Source: Caenorhabditis elegans (taxonomy: Eukaryota > Nematoda > Chromadorea > Rhabditida > Rhabditidae). Taken from it: 64,000 bases of DNA. Both the position numbers and the translations under genes were made by a program. The notes beneath the pieces were generated by a model. That model did no database searches and was not told the origin of the DNA. It saw nothing but the letters and a program-made list of their open reading frames with translations. Shown piece after piece: positions 11,365 through 23,511 of this stretch. Within the stretch, counting starts at the first letter, position 1. Every line of letters begins with the position of its first letter. The DNA lies in the NCBI RefSeq assembly GCF_000002985.6, contig NC_003284.9, positions 15,066,001 through 15,130,000 on the forward strand, written 5' to 3'.

Positions 11365-11607
11365 TTAGAAGGGTGCTGCAGTGGCAACGCGGATGCTCAA
11401 TTCGCAAAGACCGAAGCAGATGACAGAGGTACTAATCCAATCGGCTGGGAAGGACAGAATTGCAGGCTTGAAGTGGGTGATTTCTGAAAATTTATGAATA
11501 AAATAAATGCTATCAAATTTGAGCTGGCTCTAGGAAATTTACATACCGTTGATTTGAGATGAAGACGACAGTCTAGAAGTCAATTCGTTTTGTTGGGAAA
11601 TCAGCAT
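11365..11607 (-). CDS. upstream 59-codon spliced reading frame
   Basis: Exons 11547-11607 and 11365-11483 (stop TAA at 11365-11367) join with canonical GTATGT donor and TTTTCAG acceptor. The C-terminal half is hydrophobic (ADWISTSVICFGLCELSIRV) and uses favoured codons (ATC, TTC, CGC, GCC), which argues against chance. It shares a transcript with the downstream 107-codon frame if the GTGAGC donor at 11358-11363 is used. It could be an upstream ORF, a micropeptide, or the N terminus of a longer protein. Confidence 0.4.
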
Positions 11608-14600
11608 AGTCCGGAACACAAATTAAAATCCATAAATTGTGGATGTGAACAGGTGGAGAACGCGGAACGTGAGGCAACAAGTGGTGTCAGATAGACAAAT
11701 AGGAAACTCCAGGTGGTAATCAAAGGTACTACCTTGGAATCAATGGGGAATCGTCGCGGTCACTGTTGCCTTTTATACACGATCAAGGTTTGGCGCTGGT
11801 GGGAGGTAGAGAGATAGAGAGAATGAGAAGGCGTGGGCGGAGTCGAGGCGACGATCGACATTGGGCTTTCCCGGTCAACCGTCCAGTTCTCCCCCCACAC
11901 ATGCCTATCTTGTAAAGAAGGTTGCGATAATAATCGAGTAGAATATTGTGTTTCGGTAATAGGAGAAAAATCAGATGACTTTATGATTAATGTATACATA
12001 TCGGTGGTTGATTGGGGGGGGGGGGAGGCAAAAAAGAAAACAATCGCTGTAACACTTGATATGACGAGTGTGATATGAGTGCGGGGAAACCCACTTTTAA
12101 AAGAGAATTTTGATATGTAAAGGAGTCTCCCGAAACCGTCAGAAAACCTGTTTGGGCCGTTTTCGTAATATTCAATATAAGAATCAAAATATTCATAAAT
12201 ATTTTACGGAACACAGTTTCAAACCTTTGGACTTTTAACACCTTCACGTGAAAGCTCCGTGAAAGAACAATTAACATCGAAACGGCTAAGCGAACATTGG
12301 AACCGAACGTGATATATCCCATCAATTATTTTCATTTAAAGAAGAGGATATTGCATTTTTCCTTTTATTCTTTTTTCTCTTTTCCGTCCCATATAATGTT
12401 GCGAAAGGGTACTGTATTGTGACGTGGCTGACCTTCACGTTTCGATTGTTTCTTTTTCGAAAAAAAACCACCTGAAAATCATATGACATTCCTCTAAGAT
12501 TTTCGTGCATGAATTGGTGCGGAATGTGGCTAAAATCTGCACAAATAACAAAAAAAAAGTGTCTTGTGAAACTTGACATTATTCTGTTTTTTGAGTTTTC
12601 AAGTTTGGGGAAAACATGTTTTGCATGACCATCCTGCAATTTCATCATTCCTTGAGATTGAATTTAGAAGTTTCCAGAAAAAAATAACGTGTGTTTTCAT
12701 GACGCAAATCTTGAATTTGACTATTTCAAAACTTCTTACAACCGGTAAATCAATGATTCAGGCTTAACACTGTGAAAATTTCCAAATTATTAAAATGATT
12801 TTTTACAACTGTAATAGATTGAGTCATCATTTCAACCACGGTTCTAAAGTTGTCAGACATTGCAAAGAACGAAAGTCGAAGTTACAGCCAAGCTCTAAGT
12901 ACTAACCACAAAATGATTAATGTACTTTTCTCTGAATTCAAAGTTCTGAAAATTGCCGTTAAAGTATTTTATAGCAATATACAAATGAACCTTTTAACCT
13001 CTTTCTAGAAATCTATGTATATGTTTCATAAAATTCGACTAACAAAATTTTTTCGGTAGAAACATTTTTCCAAAAAGTTACGATTTTTTGGAGCACTTGA
13101 ACCACTTTCCGTGTTGTTTTTGAGCTCTCCAAATGCACCACTGACTATTTTGCAGGTGAAAGATTATTTTTGTATTTTTTTACCTCCAATGAACCCAATA
13201 TCATTTTAACAAAATTTTGAACTGAATATTATTGCTCAACAACAATGACAATACAATGGGTATCAAAAAAGAGCCACCTTATTTTTTTCTGGCCCGCTAT
13301 CCGAATGCTAAGAACTCGATTAATGATCGTTGTGATTTCTCATCACTTTTAAGGAAACATTTCGAACTATCTTCTACTTTATATATCATCTTCCAGAAAG
13401 ATCAAATCACCGTCTGAAAACCGGTTTTCCAGTTGTCACTTAGTCACAGCTGTCTTTGTGATGCTGAATTCATGGGAAGTCACGTCGGCAGTCCTTTCCA
13501 CGCAAACATCACACTCCGTCAAGGGGGGTATTCCCCCGATAATTTACTGATATCCCGTACCTCACTAGTCCTCAACCACTTGCGAAAACACCCGGCGTAC
13601 TTTGTGGGGGTCAGCCTAATCAGTGTTCTTCCCTCTCTCTTTTCCGATCTTGTCATAGCCATTTATGTGTCGTTTCTTTTCTGAATCTACACGTAAGATG
13701 GTCATGTGCGCGCGTATCCACTGATAGCAAAACTACCGTATCGAGAAAAGATCGTTTTTGGTTAGGAATTGTAAAAACGCGCATAAACAACACAGCATCA
13801 GCAACAAAAATGCAGAAAACGGGTGGCCCTGTAAATTAGCACGTTCACAGTTTTGCAGAGGAATTACCCGTTGGAACGGTACTGTGTAGTGTGGTTTTTT
13901 GACAAAACAGTGGCCGCACCGTAATGGGCCTTTGTGAGTGTACAGTATACCTAGATCAAAAACTGTTTTGTTCAAGTCAGTCAACCTAATGAATTGTATA
14001 TGCTTCTTTCGTTACAGGGATCATCGCACATAGATGTTAAAAATTTTTTGAGTACAAGCCAATAAATATTTGTGAGCCGACAAAGCCTTCTGCTGACAAG
14101 GGATTTATCGAGATTACTGGTGGGGTTTATATCTCTTCTAGTCTAAATTTAAGCCATACCGGGACTAGCGGTATGGCCGATTTACCTTTCGTAAACCAAA
14201 TTCACTACCCGCTTTCCGAGCCGGCTGAGCGAGTCTTTGAAGTAAGGTGGGATTGAACTTGCGACCTCTTGGATGACAGTGCTACACCACTACCGCTTAG
14301 CCACCCGTGCACTCCCTTGGGATCAAAGTAAGTTACAAACGAAAAACAACTCGATTCCAGCATAACATTAGCGTTTAACATTTCAATTTCAAACCATCGT
14401 TCTTAAGTTGGCATGCATTCTAAATCAACATTCTCTGTGTCCATACCTAGACAATCTAGAGGAATCCAATTGCACTATTGATCTTTGTTATCGAACACTT
14501 GTATTTGGGTCCATTAAGCCATATCCGACAGGGTAGATACAATCAGCTCGTGTTGTACACTCGTTGTTCATATCAAGTGTTCTTAATTGCACGTATCAAA

Positions 14601-15049
14601 GTGATCTTCAGGTAGTTTGCAATATACTTTTTGATCACTTTTCATTTTATTTTACAGATCAGTTTTTAGTGACTGCTCTGCGTGTTCTATTTGAACTACC
14701 GTACCGTTTCCTATATTAGAAATTTGTGTGTTTAATGTTCGGAAATCTTAGTTGATTCAAAACTAATATATGTGAAAATGCAGTAAGAAAAATAATTTAT
14801 TTGGTTTAACATAAACCCAACAAGGCAATAATCAGTTCGCAGTGAAAATTTGTTTGATTAAGGTAGAAATAAATAAGGTCTTTACAATATTTTAAAGGGA
14901 AAATGTAACATCAAAAATTTGAATTCAACTTGGCTAAAAACGTAATGACGAAGATAAAACATCACATTTACAAAAAAAATGACTTAAAGGGCTTAATAAA
15001 AATAAAAACATCAAAAATTCATAAATCTACACAATGACACGTTTTAGTT
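11608..15049. other. large intergenic region with a tRNA-like repeat
   Basis: 3.4 kb without a convincing gene. It holds a run of 12 G at about 12016, many short AT-rich segments and the tRNA-like repeat at 14140-14320. Open frames here are short and have no recognisable protein features. Confidence 0.55.
14140..14320 (-). repeat. tRNA-derived SINE-like element, family 2
   Basis: On the minus strand the head reads GTGGCTAAGCGGTAGTGG (A-box TGGCTAAGCGG) and, about 40 bases later, GCAAGTTCAATCCC (B-box). A non-tRNA body follows with AGCCATACCG inverted repeats (CGGTATGGC). The paired acceptor stem and anticodon arm of a working tRNA are not evident, so a tRNA-derived repeat is the better call. 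The head layout resembles, but is distinct from, the family at 54381, 58191 and 62811. Confidence 0.5.
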
Positions 15050-17872
15050 TCACAAATTGTCAATGTACACCATTGAACCATGAGTGATTCCAGCTTCTTG
15101 AAACGTGAGGTTATTCGAGAGGCACTCGGATTTTGGCTCAAGCTCCTCCGCCGAGAGAATCTCAAAGTACCATTTTGGCAGGCACGGGACAGCTTTCTTC
15201 GGGAAACTCTGGTGCATCTGGAAGAACAGTGGGCACATTTCCGACTTCATAGCTTCATCAAAGATCTTTTCAATATTATCGTCAGCGTTGAACTTGATCA
15301 CTTTTTTGCCCGTTGGGAATCGGATGAGAAGATCGTGTGATCCAGTCGATAGAGTTGTGTCACCGGAGATGGTTCTTTTGTAAGTCTCGACAGTCTGGAA
15401 ATTGCTCATGATTGTTTTATGTGTTGGTGCAACTGGATGTTTGATACATCCCAAAAATTGCAAACTTATAAATTTTTAATACACAGTATCCTCCGTACTA
15501 AACTATAAAGTTCTGATTTATTGGTTAAATGAGCTAAGTTGATTTTCCCCAATAAGGAATCTCAAATTCCCGGTTCACTACTCAATTGGATACACTATAG
15601 TTAGTTATACCAAAACACTAATCGGTTGTTAAACGCGGAAACGATCAAAATCAAAAATATCGCACAGTCACGTGCACCACAATCAGTTTCCGCGACTCAG
15701 AAAACGACCATTTTTTGCAAAAATCAAAATCCGGATAGTACCATATGTTCAAACCCATTTGATCTTCTTCATTTTCACGCGCACTCGAAATGAAATGAGA
15801 AGAAGGCGGATCCAATGCAAGTCAGTGGCTAAGAAGACTGTAGGAGGTGGAGGATCAATGAACTTACATTAAGACGCTCCTCGGCATCTCGTTGCTTTTG
15901 TTCTTCTTCTTCCTGAGCTTTCTTTGCAGCTTCTTCTTCAGACTTGCTCTTCGCAATACGTTCCAAATCACGCTGTAAGCTTTCCTGGTACTCCCGATTT
16001 TGCTCTTCCATGAGTCGTCGAGACTCATTTTGAACTCGGTTTCTCGCTGAACGATCCGCATCGTCGGCAATCAGATCAATAAGAGCCAAGTCAATGTTGG
16101 TGCTGACGGACTCAGGATTGGAGAGGTCATCGATGAGCAATTTTCTTGTTAAACTGTTTCCTCTGATGACAAAGATAAGAATGCAAGATCTGCGGCTTCT
16201 TCCAAACGCACGGTCAGGTCGGACTGAAAAGATGAAAAAATTGTTAATGTACAGAGGTGGTGTTGTTCTTTTCGTTTAATCCTAGTGGCGTAAAAAAACC
16301 TTCAGTTATACGAATATTCATACAAAATCTATTCTCAAGTCCGGTGTAAAATGCAAAGATGCAGCATAAGTCCCGTAGAGTGATTGTCTTATGCAAAAAC
16401 ATTTACATTGCTCCCAAATTTGAATAACTCCTTTAATATGTTTCAATCAAAAAAAAGTAAAAACATACGTCTTTGTGCATCCTCAGATCCCATCACACAT
16501 CCAAAAAAGACGCCACCGCGCGACTTGATAAGCTCTGAGAAGTTTGAAGTGAAGAGGTACTTGAAGAAGTCGGAACTTCCACTCGGCTCATGAATGTACG
16601 TGACGAGCCATTTCCAATGCTTTGTTGGGAGATCGTTGCGGAGCTGAAATAAAAATATTCAGTTTCACGAGACATATTGATATTACAGACTATTCGAAAA
16701 GTATTTTTTTTTGTTACGTTGTTCAAACCTGAATTATCTTATGGCTTGATATTTCAATTTTTCTATAAAAACTTACACTCTGAAGCTGATGCTTATAAAA
16801 GACATTTTTCTTTTGCCCATCATATTCGGGAAACTCTTGTGAGATGTAGTCAAAAATGTGGGTATACACTGGAGCACGAGGGCCTGAAAGAGCATAGAAT
16901 TTGACAGAAAAACTCCCACAAACGTACCAAAAAAGAAACTGTACACAAAATTGATAACAATGAGTGGAAGTCTGACTGGGAATGTGAAGAATTGAGCAAG
17001 AAACTGGACTATGGAGTGGTATCTGAAAATTTGAGGGTTTAAAAAGTGTACATTTTGCAAGATGTTGAAAACTTCTATGCTAGTTTAATACTGTTCTTTA
17101 CTAGTAAAATCATCGAAGTAAAAAACTGGCGAAATTCAGCGGTGTTAGAAAAAAATTGGAGTTGAAAGTTGACAAAACGGAAGACACGAAAACTGTAAAA
17201 ACTACAATTTTCCTGAGTCTAACAATTTATACACAATATGACTATGAGGATGATAACTGTTAAGTGCATCGCTGAAACCAAATTTGACGCGGCAAATGTT
17301 ATCCGCTGCCAAAAAATCAGCTATTTCGTAACATTCGTAAAATTTCGTAATTACATAATTTCTGATGAGCAATTCACACAATTCCTAATCTTCATATGGT
17401 GAAAAAAAAAGTTTTCTTGAAAACTAATCAATACTTACCTAGGCAAGACAGCCCTTCTGCTATCTGGTACAGGCTCGTCTGGTGTGGTGGGTAACGATGC
17501 AGCAGACGAGGATGGTGTGGAGGCCGATGTGTTGAGTGTGTTGTGGATTGGCTCGGGAATTGTGCCCTGAATGACAAAAATTTGTACTGATTTGATGACT
17601 CAGTTGAGCGTTGTTTTGTTTTTAATCTTCAAAAATAAAGTTTTACCTCGAAAAAGTGCCGAACTGCAATTTCAACATCGTAGTTTGTGCGTGTGAGATA
17701 GTCCACAGCAACAGCCTGCTCACAATTTGTGATTTCCTGCAAATATTATAGATTTTGAGTTGAATTTAAATTTATAAATCAGCAGTTTAAATTTCATAAA
17801 CAAAATATTTATTTTGAAAAAAAAATCACTTACCATCATTTGAGCAATCGTCGCTTGGTGTTCCTCATCCAT
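15050..17872 (-). CDS. FAF2/UBXD8-like UBA-UAS-UBX protein (p97/CDC-48 adaptor)
   Basis: Exons 17834-17872, 17647-17736, 17439-17566, 16928-17022, 16777-16883, 16469-16643, 15868-16223 and 15050-15394 give 444 residues, matching the length of human FAF2. Domains: UBA-like 1-45 (QATIAQMMEITNCEQAVAVD); Ser/Thr/Pro linker; hydrophobic hairpin about 92-118 (FTFPVRLPLIVINFVYSFFF), which anchors UBXD8 in the ER or lipid-droplet monolayer; thioredoxin-like UAS about 120-235; charged coiled coil about 245-330 (EEEAAKKAQEEEEQKQRDAE); C-terminal UBX about 331-444 with the SFPKKAV turn in the position of the FPR loop. Known role of the family: recruits p97/CDC-48 for ER-associated degradation and controls lipid-droplet enzymes. 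The hairpin favours FAF2 over FAF1. Confidence 0.9.
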
Positions 17873-18748
17873 TTTTGCAAAATAACCCGGAGCAATTGAG
17901 AGTTAAATGAATTTAAAAACAAATCGATAAAAAGGTACTATAATGGACCAACGCGGTGAGAGGGAGGAAAGACGCCTTCTCTTGCACCAGCAAACGTGTA
18001 CTTGCTAAACCGCTCGCGGGGTGGGATTTTGGAGTGTCGTTTGTGTGCCCTCTTCAATCGAGAAAAGTGTAGAGACTTGCATTGCGCTGGAAGATGTCGT
18101 TATTAGTGGGAATCAATGTGAAATCAAGATAAAAAGGAGATGGGCACTCAATTCAGTTTATTTATTTATTCATAAATTGAATTTAACACTATTAAAAGAT
18201 TTACTTATATTCTCGAAAATGTATCTAACATGGTATTAAAATTCCACACTACTCGAACAAATAATCTATACCGTATAAAATGTTGAACCTTTTTTTCTGG
18301 AGGCTTTTTCAGATTTACATTCAAAAAAAAGATTATTTTTCACAATTTATTTAATTTTTCTAAAAACTTCCTGCTGGTAAAATGCGATGAGGAAAATGTG
18401 CTCAAGAAAACATTTATGCAGTTGTCAAACTTTTCATTTCCAGAATTGTTACCATACGTTTACTTTTAGTAAACATGTCATTTTGCTCCACAAAACATTT
18501 GTTTCAATTGTTAAAGTTGTTTTTTTCTCATCTGTTGTTGTTGTTGTTAGAAATTCGTATAGAGCCCCTTGGTCCACCTTGCCTAGCCCCTTTTTAGGAA
18601 GAATATACGAAATTTGACGGGCACCTGGCAACCAAAGCCCACCGGCGTCTTTTCAAGAAAGAAAAATGAGAGAACGCAACAATTGAAAACTCGACTAGCT
18701 GTACATGTACAAATTGCGAGAGACAAGTCTCAAAAACGAAGCATTGAA
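17873..18748. other. divergent promoter region
   Basis: About 870 bases between the starts of the FAF2-like gene (-) and the LDLRa gene (+), so it should carry both promoters. AT-rich with a TTG trinucleotide run near 18533. No motif is named with confidence. Confidence 0.5.
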
Positions 18749-21700
18749 ATGAACTTTTTACTAACACTTATCTCCCTTTCCCTCTTTTTCCCCACCGAAT
18801 CGTCGGGTAAGTGTGTGGTTTTTTATCACTCGAACAGAAAAAAAATATATAGTGATATGAATTATGCATGGATCAATATGAACTAAAAATTGCAGATGAA
18901 ACGTGTGCCGACGGTCAATTTCGATGTAGCAATGGAAGGTGTATAACGAATGATTGGGTGTGTGATGGTGCAAGAGATTGCTCAGATGGCTCGGATGAAG
19001 AACATGAAGCTTGTGATAGGCATACGAATAGTAAGTTACCTGAGATAGCAAAGAGCGCAACCAGAGTTTCATATCGTTTCATAAATCTCGTAGGTGTTTC
19101 AAGAAAAACTGTATTGATTTTTCCAAAGGTAGCATATTTGTAAAGTTTTTCAAAACCAAATTTAATTCTACAAAGTATGCATGCAGTAAATCGTTTAAAG
19201 GTAGAGTAGCGCCAGTGGGGATTTTGTCTAAATACACTTGTAATAGTCCAAAACAACCGAATATCATAATAAAACACTCCGAAAAATTTTAGGTTTTTCA
19301 AAATTTCCTGTCAAAGTCTTGACAAATTTTGAAAAATATGAACTTTTGAGTACATTTAAAGCAGTTTCGCATGTTCCGATCCCAACAATGTTTTGACCCT
19401 AATATTCAAAACAGAATTACATTTTTTTTTATGTGGGAAATAGTTTTTTTATTGGTCAATTTCCAAAATTATGAGTGGCAAAAACGGAGTAATTTTCACT
19501 TTTTGACAGTAAATAAAAAATTTTCAAGTTTTTTTTTTGAAAAGTTTTATCATGGTATTCTGCCACCCTTAAAGTATTTTTAACACTTTCCCCACTGGCG
19601 CTACTCCGCCTTTAACGGAGCTTGTTTTTTAAAGTGACTAATAATTTTTAAAAGCAATAGGCAGGTAAAAAAATCACAACATTTTTTGTTGTCAAACATT
19701 CAATATTTAGTCTCTGCTTTTATCCAGATTTGTTGCGATCTATGTATAAATCGTCCCCTCAGTATGGCACCGACATGCTTTTCGTGCTGTAATTTTCAAT
19801 CAGTTTTTTGAATATGTTTATTTTTTTGTCTAACAAAATGGAGTAAATCAGGTGTCACAGTACCTAGAAAAATAAAAACTAAGGCGTTCATAAGGCATTC
19901 AACAAATATGACATCAAGCTTTCGATGTACGTAATAAACGCTTCCAATTGGAATTTTTTCAAAATATGTTGTTATGCCGTGGGAATAGTTCCTTATTTTA
20001 ATACAGGTACCTTATGGAATTCAATTTTTTTGTCTTAACTCCTACACTGTTGAACAATTTTTTCAATCTGCTACCCAGTTAAAGTTTATTTTCCAGAAAA
20101 CTCTCCCTGTTTTGGAAATCAACCTGAATGTGAGAAGCATGGCTTGCCACGTTGTATACCTCACGAATGGCTTTGCGATGGTCATCCGGTAATTTTTTTG
20201 TTATTAAAATATTTTTTTCTAAAACATCAAAAAATAAATTTTTTTAAGGATTGTGATTCCGGAGAGGATGAATTGAATTGTACCTCAGTAGACTGGTTCC
20301 GTCAACCTGAGTCATTGATGAGAAAATATCAAAGTCAGCTGGCAGATAGATCGACGACAACGTTCATTTTCAACTGTGCTTCTGAAGATTACATGTAAGC
20401 TTATTTATCAACAAAATATTGTAAAGAAAATATTTCAGTTGCAAGTCTTCCGGGTTGTGCCTGAAGCCGAATAAAATATGTGATGGGAAGTTTGATTGCG
20501 ATGGTGGAGATGATGAGAAAAATTGTACCAAATCGAATGCAACAACCACCACGATAAGTAATTCTTTGTCCACCACAACTGTAGTCAAGTCTACCACGAC
20601 GTTACCCATATCAACGACAACTACTACAACCACAACGATTACTCCAAAACATACGAATCTGACGACAACTGCCACAACAACTAAAAAAGTTACAACAACT
20701 GAAAGTAAGTTTTTCAGAAAGATGGGAGCTTTGAGTATAAAAAAAGAAAAGAAATAACCCATTGTCATTAAAAGGATTAAAAAAGGATTATAGAACGATC
20801 CGTTCTTCAAGTGCTATGCACTGCGGATCTGGGATTCAGGTACACTGCCTGGTGGTGATCTTGATAAATTATTATATATTCATTTTTTTTACTAAATTTG
20901 AAATATTTTCCAGAAAATTGAAAGGCAGCTATTGACTATTTAGATACAAACCTTCAATACCCTTTTTTCTAGCTACCTTGTTGCATTTTGGTTTTGAAGG
21001 TGGAGTACTTTGTGATTTTGCTTTTTTAAACCCAAAATGATCTGAAATTACCAAATTTTGTAATGAGATGTTTTGAAAATTTCTCAAAAAAAAGTTGTGG
21101 CGATTCAAAATTTTGCAAAAAAGGCCCGTTTTCAGTTGAATTAAATGTTTTCTTCTCGGTGTCGCAGCGTCTGGAACTAAACGAATAAAGTCTTAATAAA
21201 AGTCTACAATATTTATTAAAGAGTGATAATAAAATAAAAATTAGAGGCTGCGACACCGAGAAGATGACACAAATTTTGATTTTAACTGAAAATAATTTTT
21301 TTTTTGCGGATGTTTGAATCGCTAATTTTTCTTTGAGAAATTTTCAAAACGTCTCATTACAAATTTCGGTAGTTTTAGGTCATTTTGGGTCTAAAAAAGC
21401 TATGTTTCAAATTTCGGTACTCTTCTTTTAAATAGTCCCTCACATTGTAGATCAATTTGTGAAAGTTAAATTTATTATTATTTTTTCAATTTTTCGTCAG
21501 TATGGCGTAGGCCAAATTTAAAAACTTTTGGCCGAATTTCTGTGATTAAACCCAAATTTTAGTGTACATACCTGAAACATTTTTTAGTGGTTATTTCTTT
21601 TTGGAAACACATTTTTTATTTGTGTACTGCCTGATGGACTATTATCAAACCAAAAATAATTGCTTACTCATTTTTAGGAGCACATTTGGAAAACATCCTG

Positions 21701-22135
21701 TTGACTATTCCATTGAAATCAACAACGCAATCTCCTGCACTAACATCTTCTTCTGCAAAACCTACAAAACCTCCAACTACGAGTGAAACATCAAAACCAA
21801 CATTCCCATCAACTCTTCCAGCATATGTTCTCCCCATGACAACTACATCCCATCCATCCACCCACACCACCACCACCCAGAAAGTGATTGCCCGCACATT
21901 TGCGTCGCAGCCACACACAACGTCACAGCCGAAAATTGTCGTAAAATTGTTAAATGACAGTTTTTCAAATTCAACTACTGATAAAGCGAAAAGCACAGAA
22001 AGTAGTGCTTCTCGTGCTTCTGTTTCAGAGTTGAGCAGATACGGTAGAAATGGATTGGTGAAGCCCGTGAAATTTGTCAAAGGAATCCCAATTGAACCTG
22101 TAAATTATCATAATTCCACTTTTGGCTTTGAATAA
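18749..22135 (+). CDS. secreted protein with three LDL-receptor class A domains and a Thr-rich stalk
   Basis: Exons 18749-18806, 18896-19030, 20097-20188, 20249-20394, 20439-20704 and 21678-22135 give 384 residues. A signal peptide ([19 protein letters not shown]) is followed by LDLRa 1 ([15 protein letters not shown], then [12 protein letters not shown]), LDLRa 2 ([16 protein letters not shown]) and LDLRa 3 ([16 protein letters not shown]). Each keeps the acidic calcium-binding ending. Then comes a mucin-like Thr/Ser region (about 200-300, TTT runs) and a basic C terminus. No transmembrane helix is visible, so a secreted or matrix protein is likely. LDLRa modules bind ligands in a calcium-dependent way. 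The long introns 2 and 5 hold repeats. AATAAA at about 22217. Confidence 0.88.
19196..19614. repeat. foldback element, GTAGCGCCAGTGGGG family, copy 2
   Basis: The left end AGGTAGAGTAGCGCCAGTGG and right end CCCCACTGGCGCTACTCCGC are a good inverted repeat over about 22 bases. It lies in intron 2 of the LDLRa gene. This is the best-preserved of three copies in the window. Confidence 0.7.
20771..20860 (-). repeat. truncated tRNA-derived SINE-like copy (tail only)
   Basis: Matches the low-coordinate end of the full copy at 62811-63055 from AGGATTA through ACGATCCGTTCTTCAAGTGC to TACACTGCCTGGTGGTGATC, then stops. The tRNA head is absent. Located in intron 5 of the LDLRa gene. Confidence 0.65.
20997..21430. 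repeat. foldback element, GGTACCGAAATTTGAGAC-type family, copy 1
   Basis: The left arm (AAGGTGGAGTACTTTGTG, CCCAAAATGATCTGAAATTA) and right arm (TAGGTCATTTTGGGTCTA, TTCGGTACTCTTC) are imperfect inverted repeats about 85 bases long. A nested inverted pair CTTCTCGGTGTCGCAG / CTGCGACACCGAGAAG lies between about 21150 and 21265. Related copies: 28110-28275 and 60090-60360. Confidence 0.6.
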
Positions 22136-23511
22136 TATTGCAGCATTTGATTTTGCATTAAAGACACATGTAATTGTAATTCAATAATATTTGTAAGCAA
22201 TTATCTAAAAAAATCAATAAAACTTCACGTTTCATAAAACTAATTTATTTTTTTAATGACATTTTCTATACCAATAAAATTGAAAGATTTAGATTTTTTG
22301 AGTTGTTTTATAATATAGTAGGCAGACATTTTGGAAGCTTTTTTGGATATTTAAAGTAACATTTGCAAGATTATTATTACGTTGTGTTCTGTGAAAGTGA
22401 AATTATAACAGGATAGTACGCAAAAATTCCATTAATTCCCCAAAACATATAGATCAGTTTTCAAGTACATGAATATCCAATATAATGTATGAATATCCAA
22501 AATTTTCAAATATAGAACATGATTTGAATATTTTTAATAGATTGTAAAAATGTTTTAAATTGTGATTTTCACTTTATGTTAAAAATTATCATTATTGCCA
22601 AATTCCAAATACACTGCTTGTCTAAAAAAAAGTGTGCATTACCTTAGAGCACTATTATACTAATTACATTTTGATCGAATATCAATTACGTAGAAGAAAA
22701 GCGATGGAATTCGCTGTTCAATGTTCACCTGACGACACTAATAAGCTTATCGTATTGCAGAACCAGGACACGCATTTTCGATAATACATAATACAGTGGG
22801 AGGCAAACTAAATTCTCTTCTGATTCTCTTCTGAATCTGAGGTTTTGAAATGAGCTGCATATTTTTTTCCATTTGTCTTGCATGCAAAAAAAAAATGTTT
22901 CGATTAATTTTCATGACCAAATTGATCAAAGCATTGATGTAAATATTTTTAAATTTTTAAAATATGTATATTTTTTACTTTATTGAACTGGTTAAAAAAC
23001 ATCATCATTATTTTGTTTTTCACAAAGTTGAGCTGAAGCTTTAAGAATTGATCATTTGATGGGGATGCACAAGTTTAAAAAAAGCAAAAATTTAAAAGGT
23101 TAAATCGTCAATCATTCTGAAAAACATAGCTTCAACATTTTTAAGTTTCAAAAAAACTCATGCAACAACAAATCATACAACTTTGGGGGGTTTCCATGAG
23201 ATTACATGAAATGCTGTGTAGTCCTGACCTTGTGGAATAGACGTGGAATGCTTTCTAATACGCTCGCTTAACTCTCAAATTTCGATAATGGAATCATTTA
23301 CCGCTTATCTATATTTTGACAAAAATCATTTGACGTCGACGACTTGAATTTGATTCTCTCCTCTTTTTCTCTCTCCATCTACCTGCTACGTTTCCGCTCG
23401 CAAATATTGCAATTTTTGCAACACGACTCGTCGATCAGTTTTTCGTGAGAAAAAAAGTGAAAACTTTCCCGTTTTGCTTCTTCAAGTTTGTCGAGTTTGG
23501 AGCCCACGGGA
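22136..23511. other. intergenic between tandem + strand genes
   Basis: Holds the LDLRa 3' UTR and the promoter of the kinase-like gene. Very AT-rich to about 23200, then CT-rich just upstream of the start (CTCTCCTCTTTTTCTCTCTC near 23355). No gene is visible. Confidence 0.5.

Noticed and set aside
12016..12027. Run of 12 G as a possible assembly artefact
   Set aside because: Similar homopolymer C/G runs occur naturally in this genome (compare 60955-60983); no evidence of error.
13232..13684. Short + strand open frames at 13.2-13.7 kb
   Set aside because: No splice partners, no recognisable domains, and composition like the surrounding intergenic DNA.
20370..20810. 146-codon minus-strand frame rich in Val
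   Set aside because: It is antisense to the ACA/ACC threonine runs of the LDLRa protein, which read as Val on the other strand.
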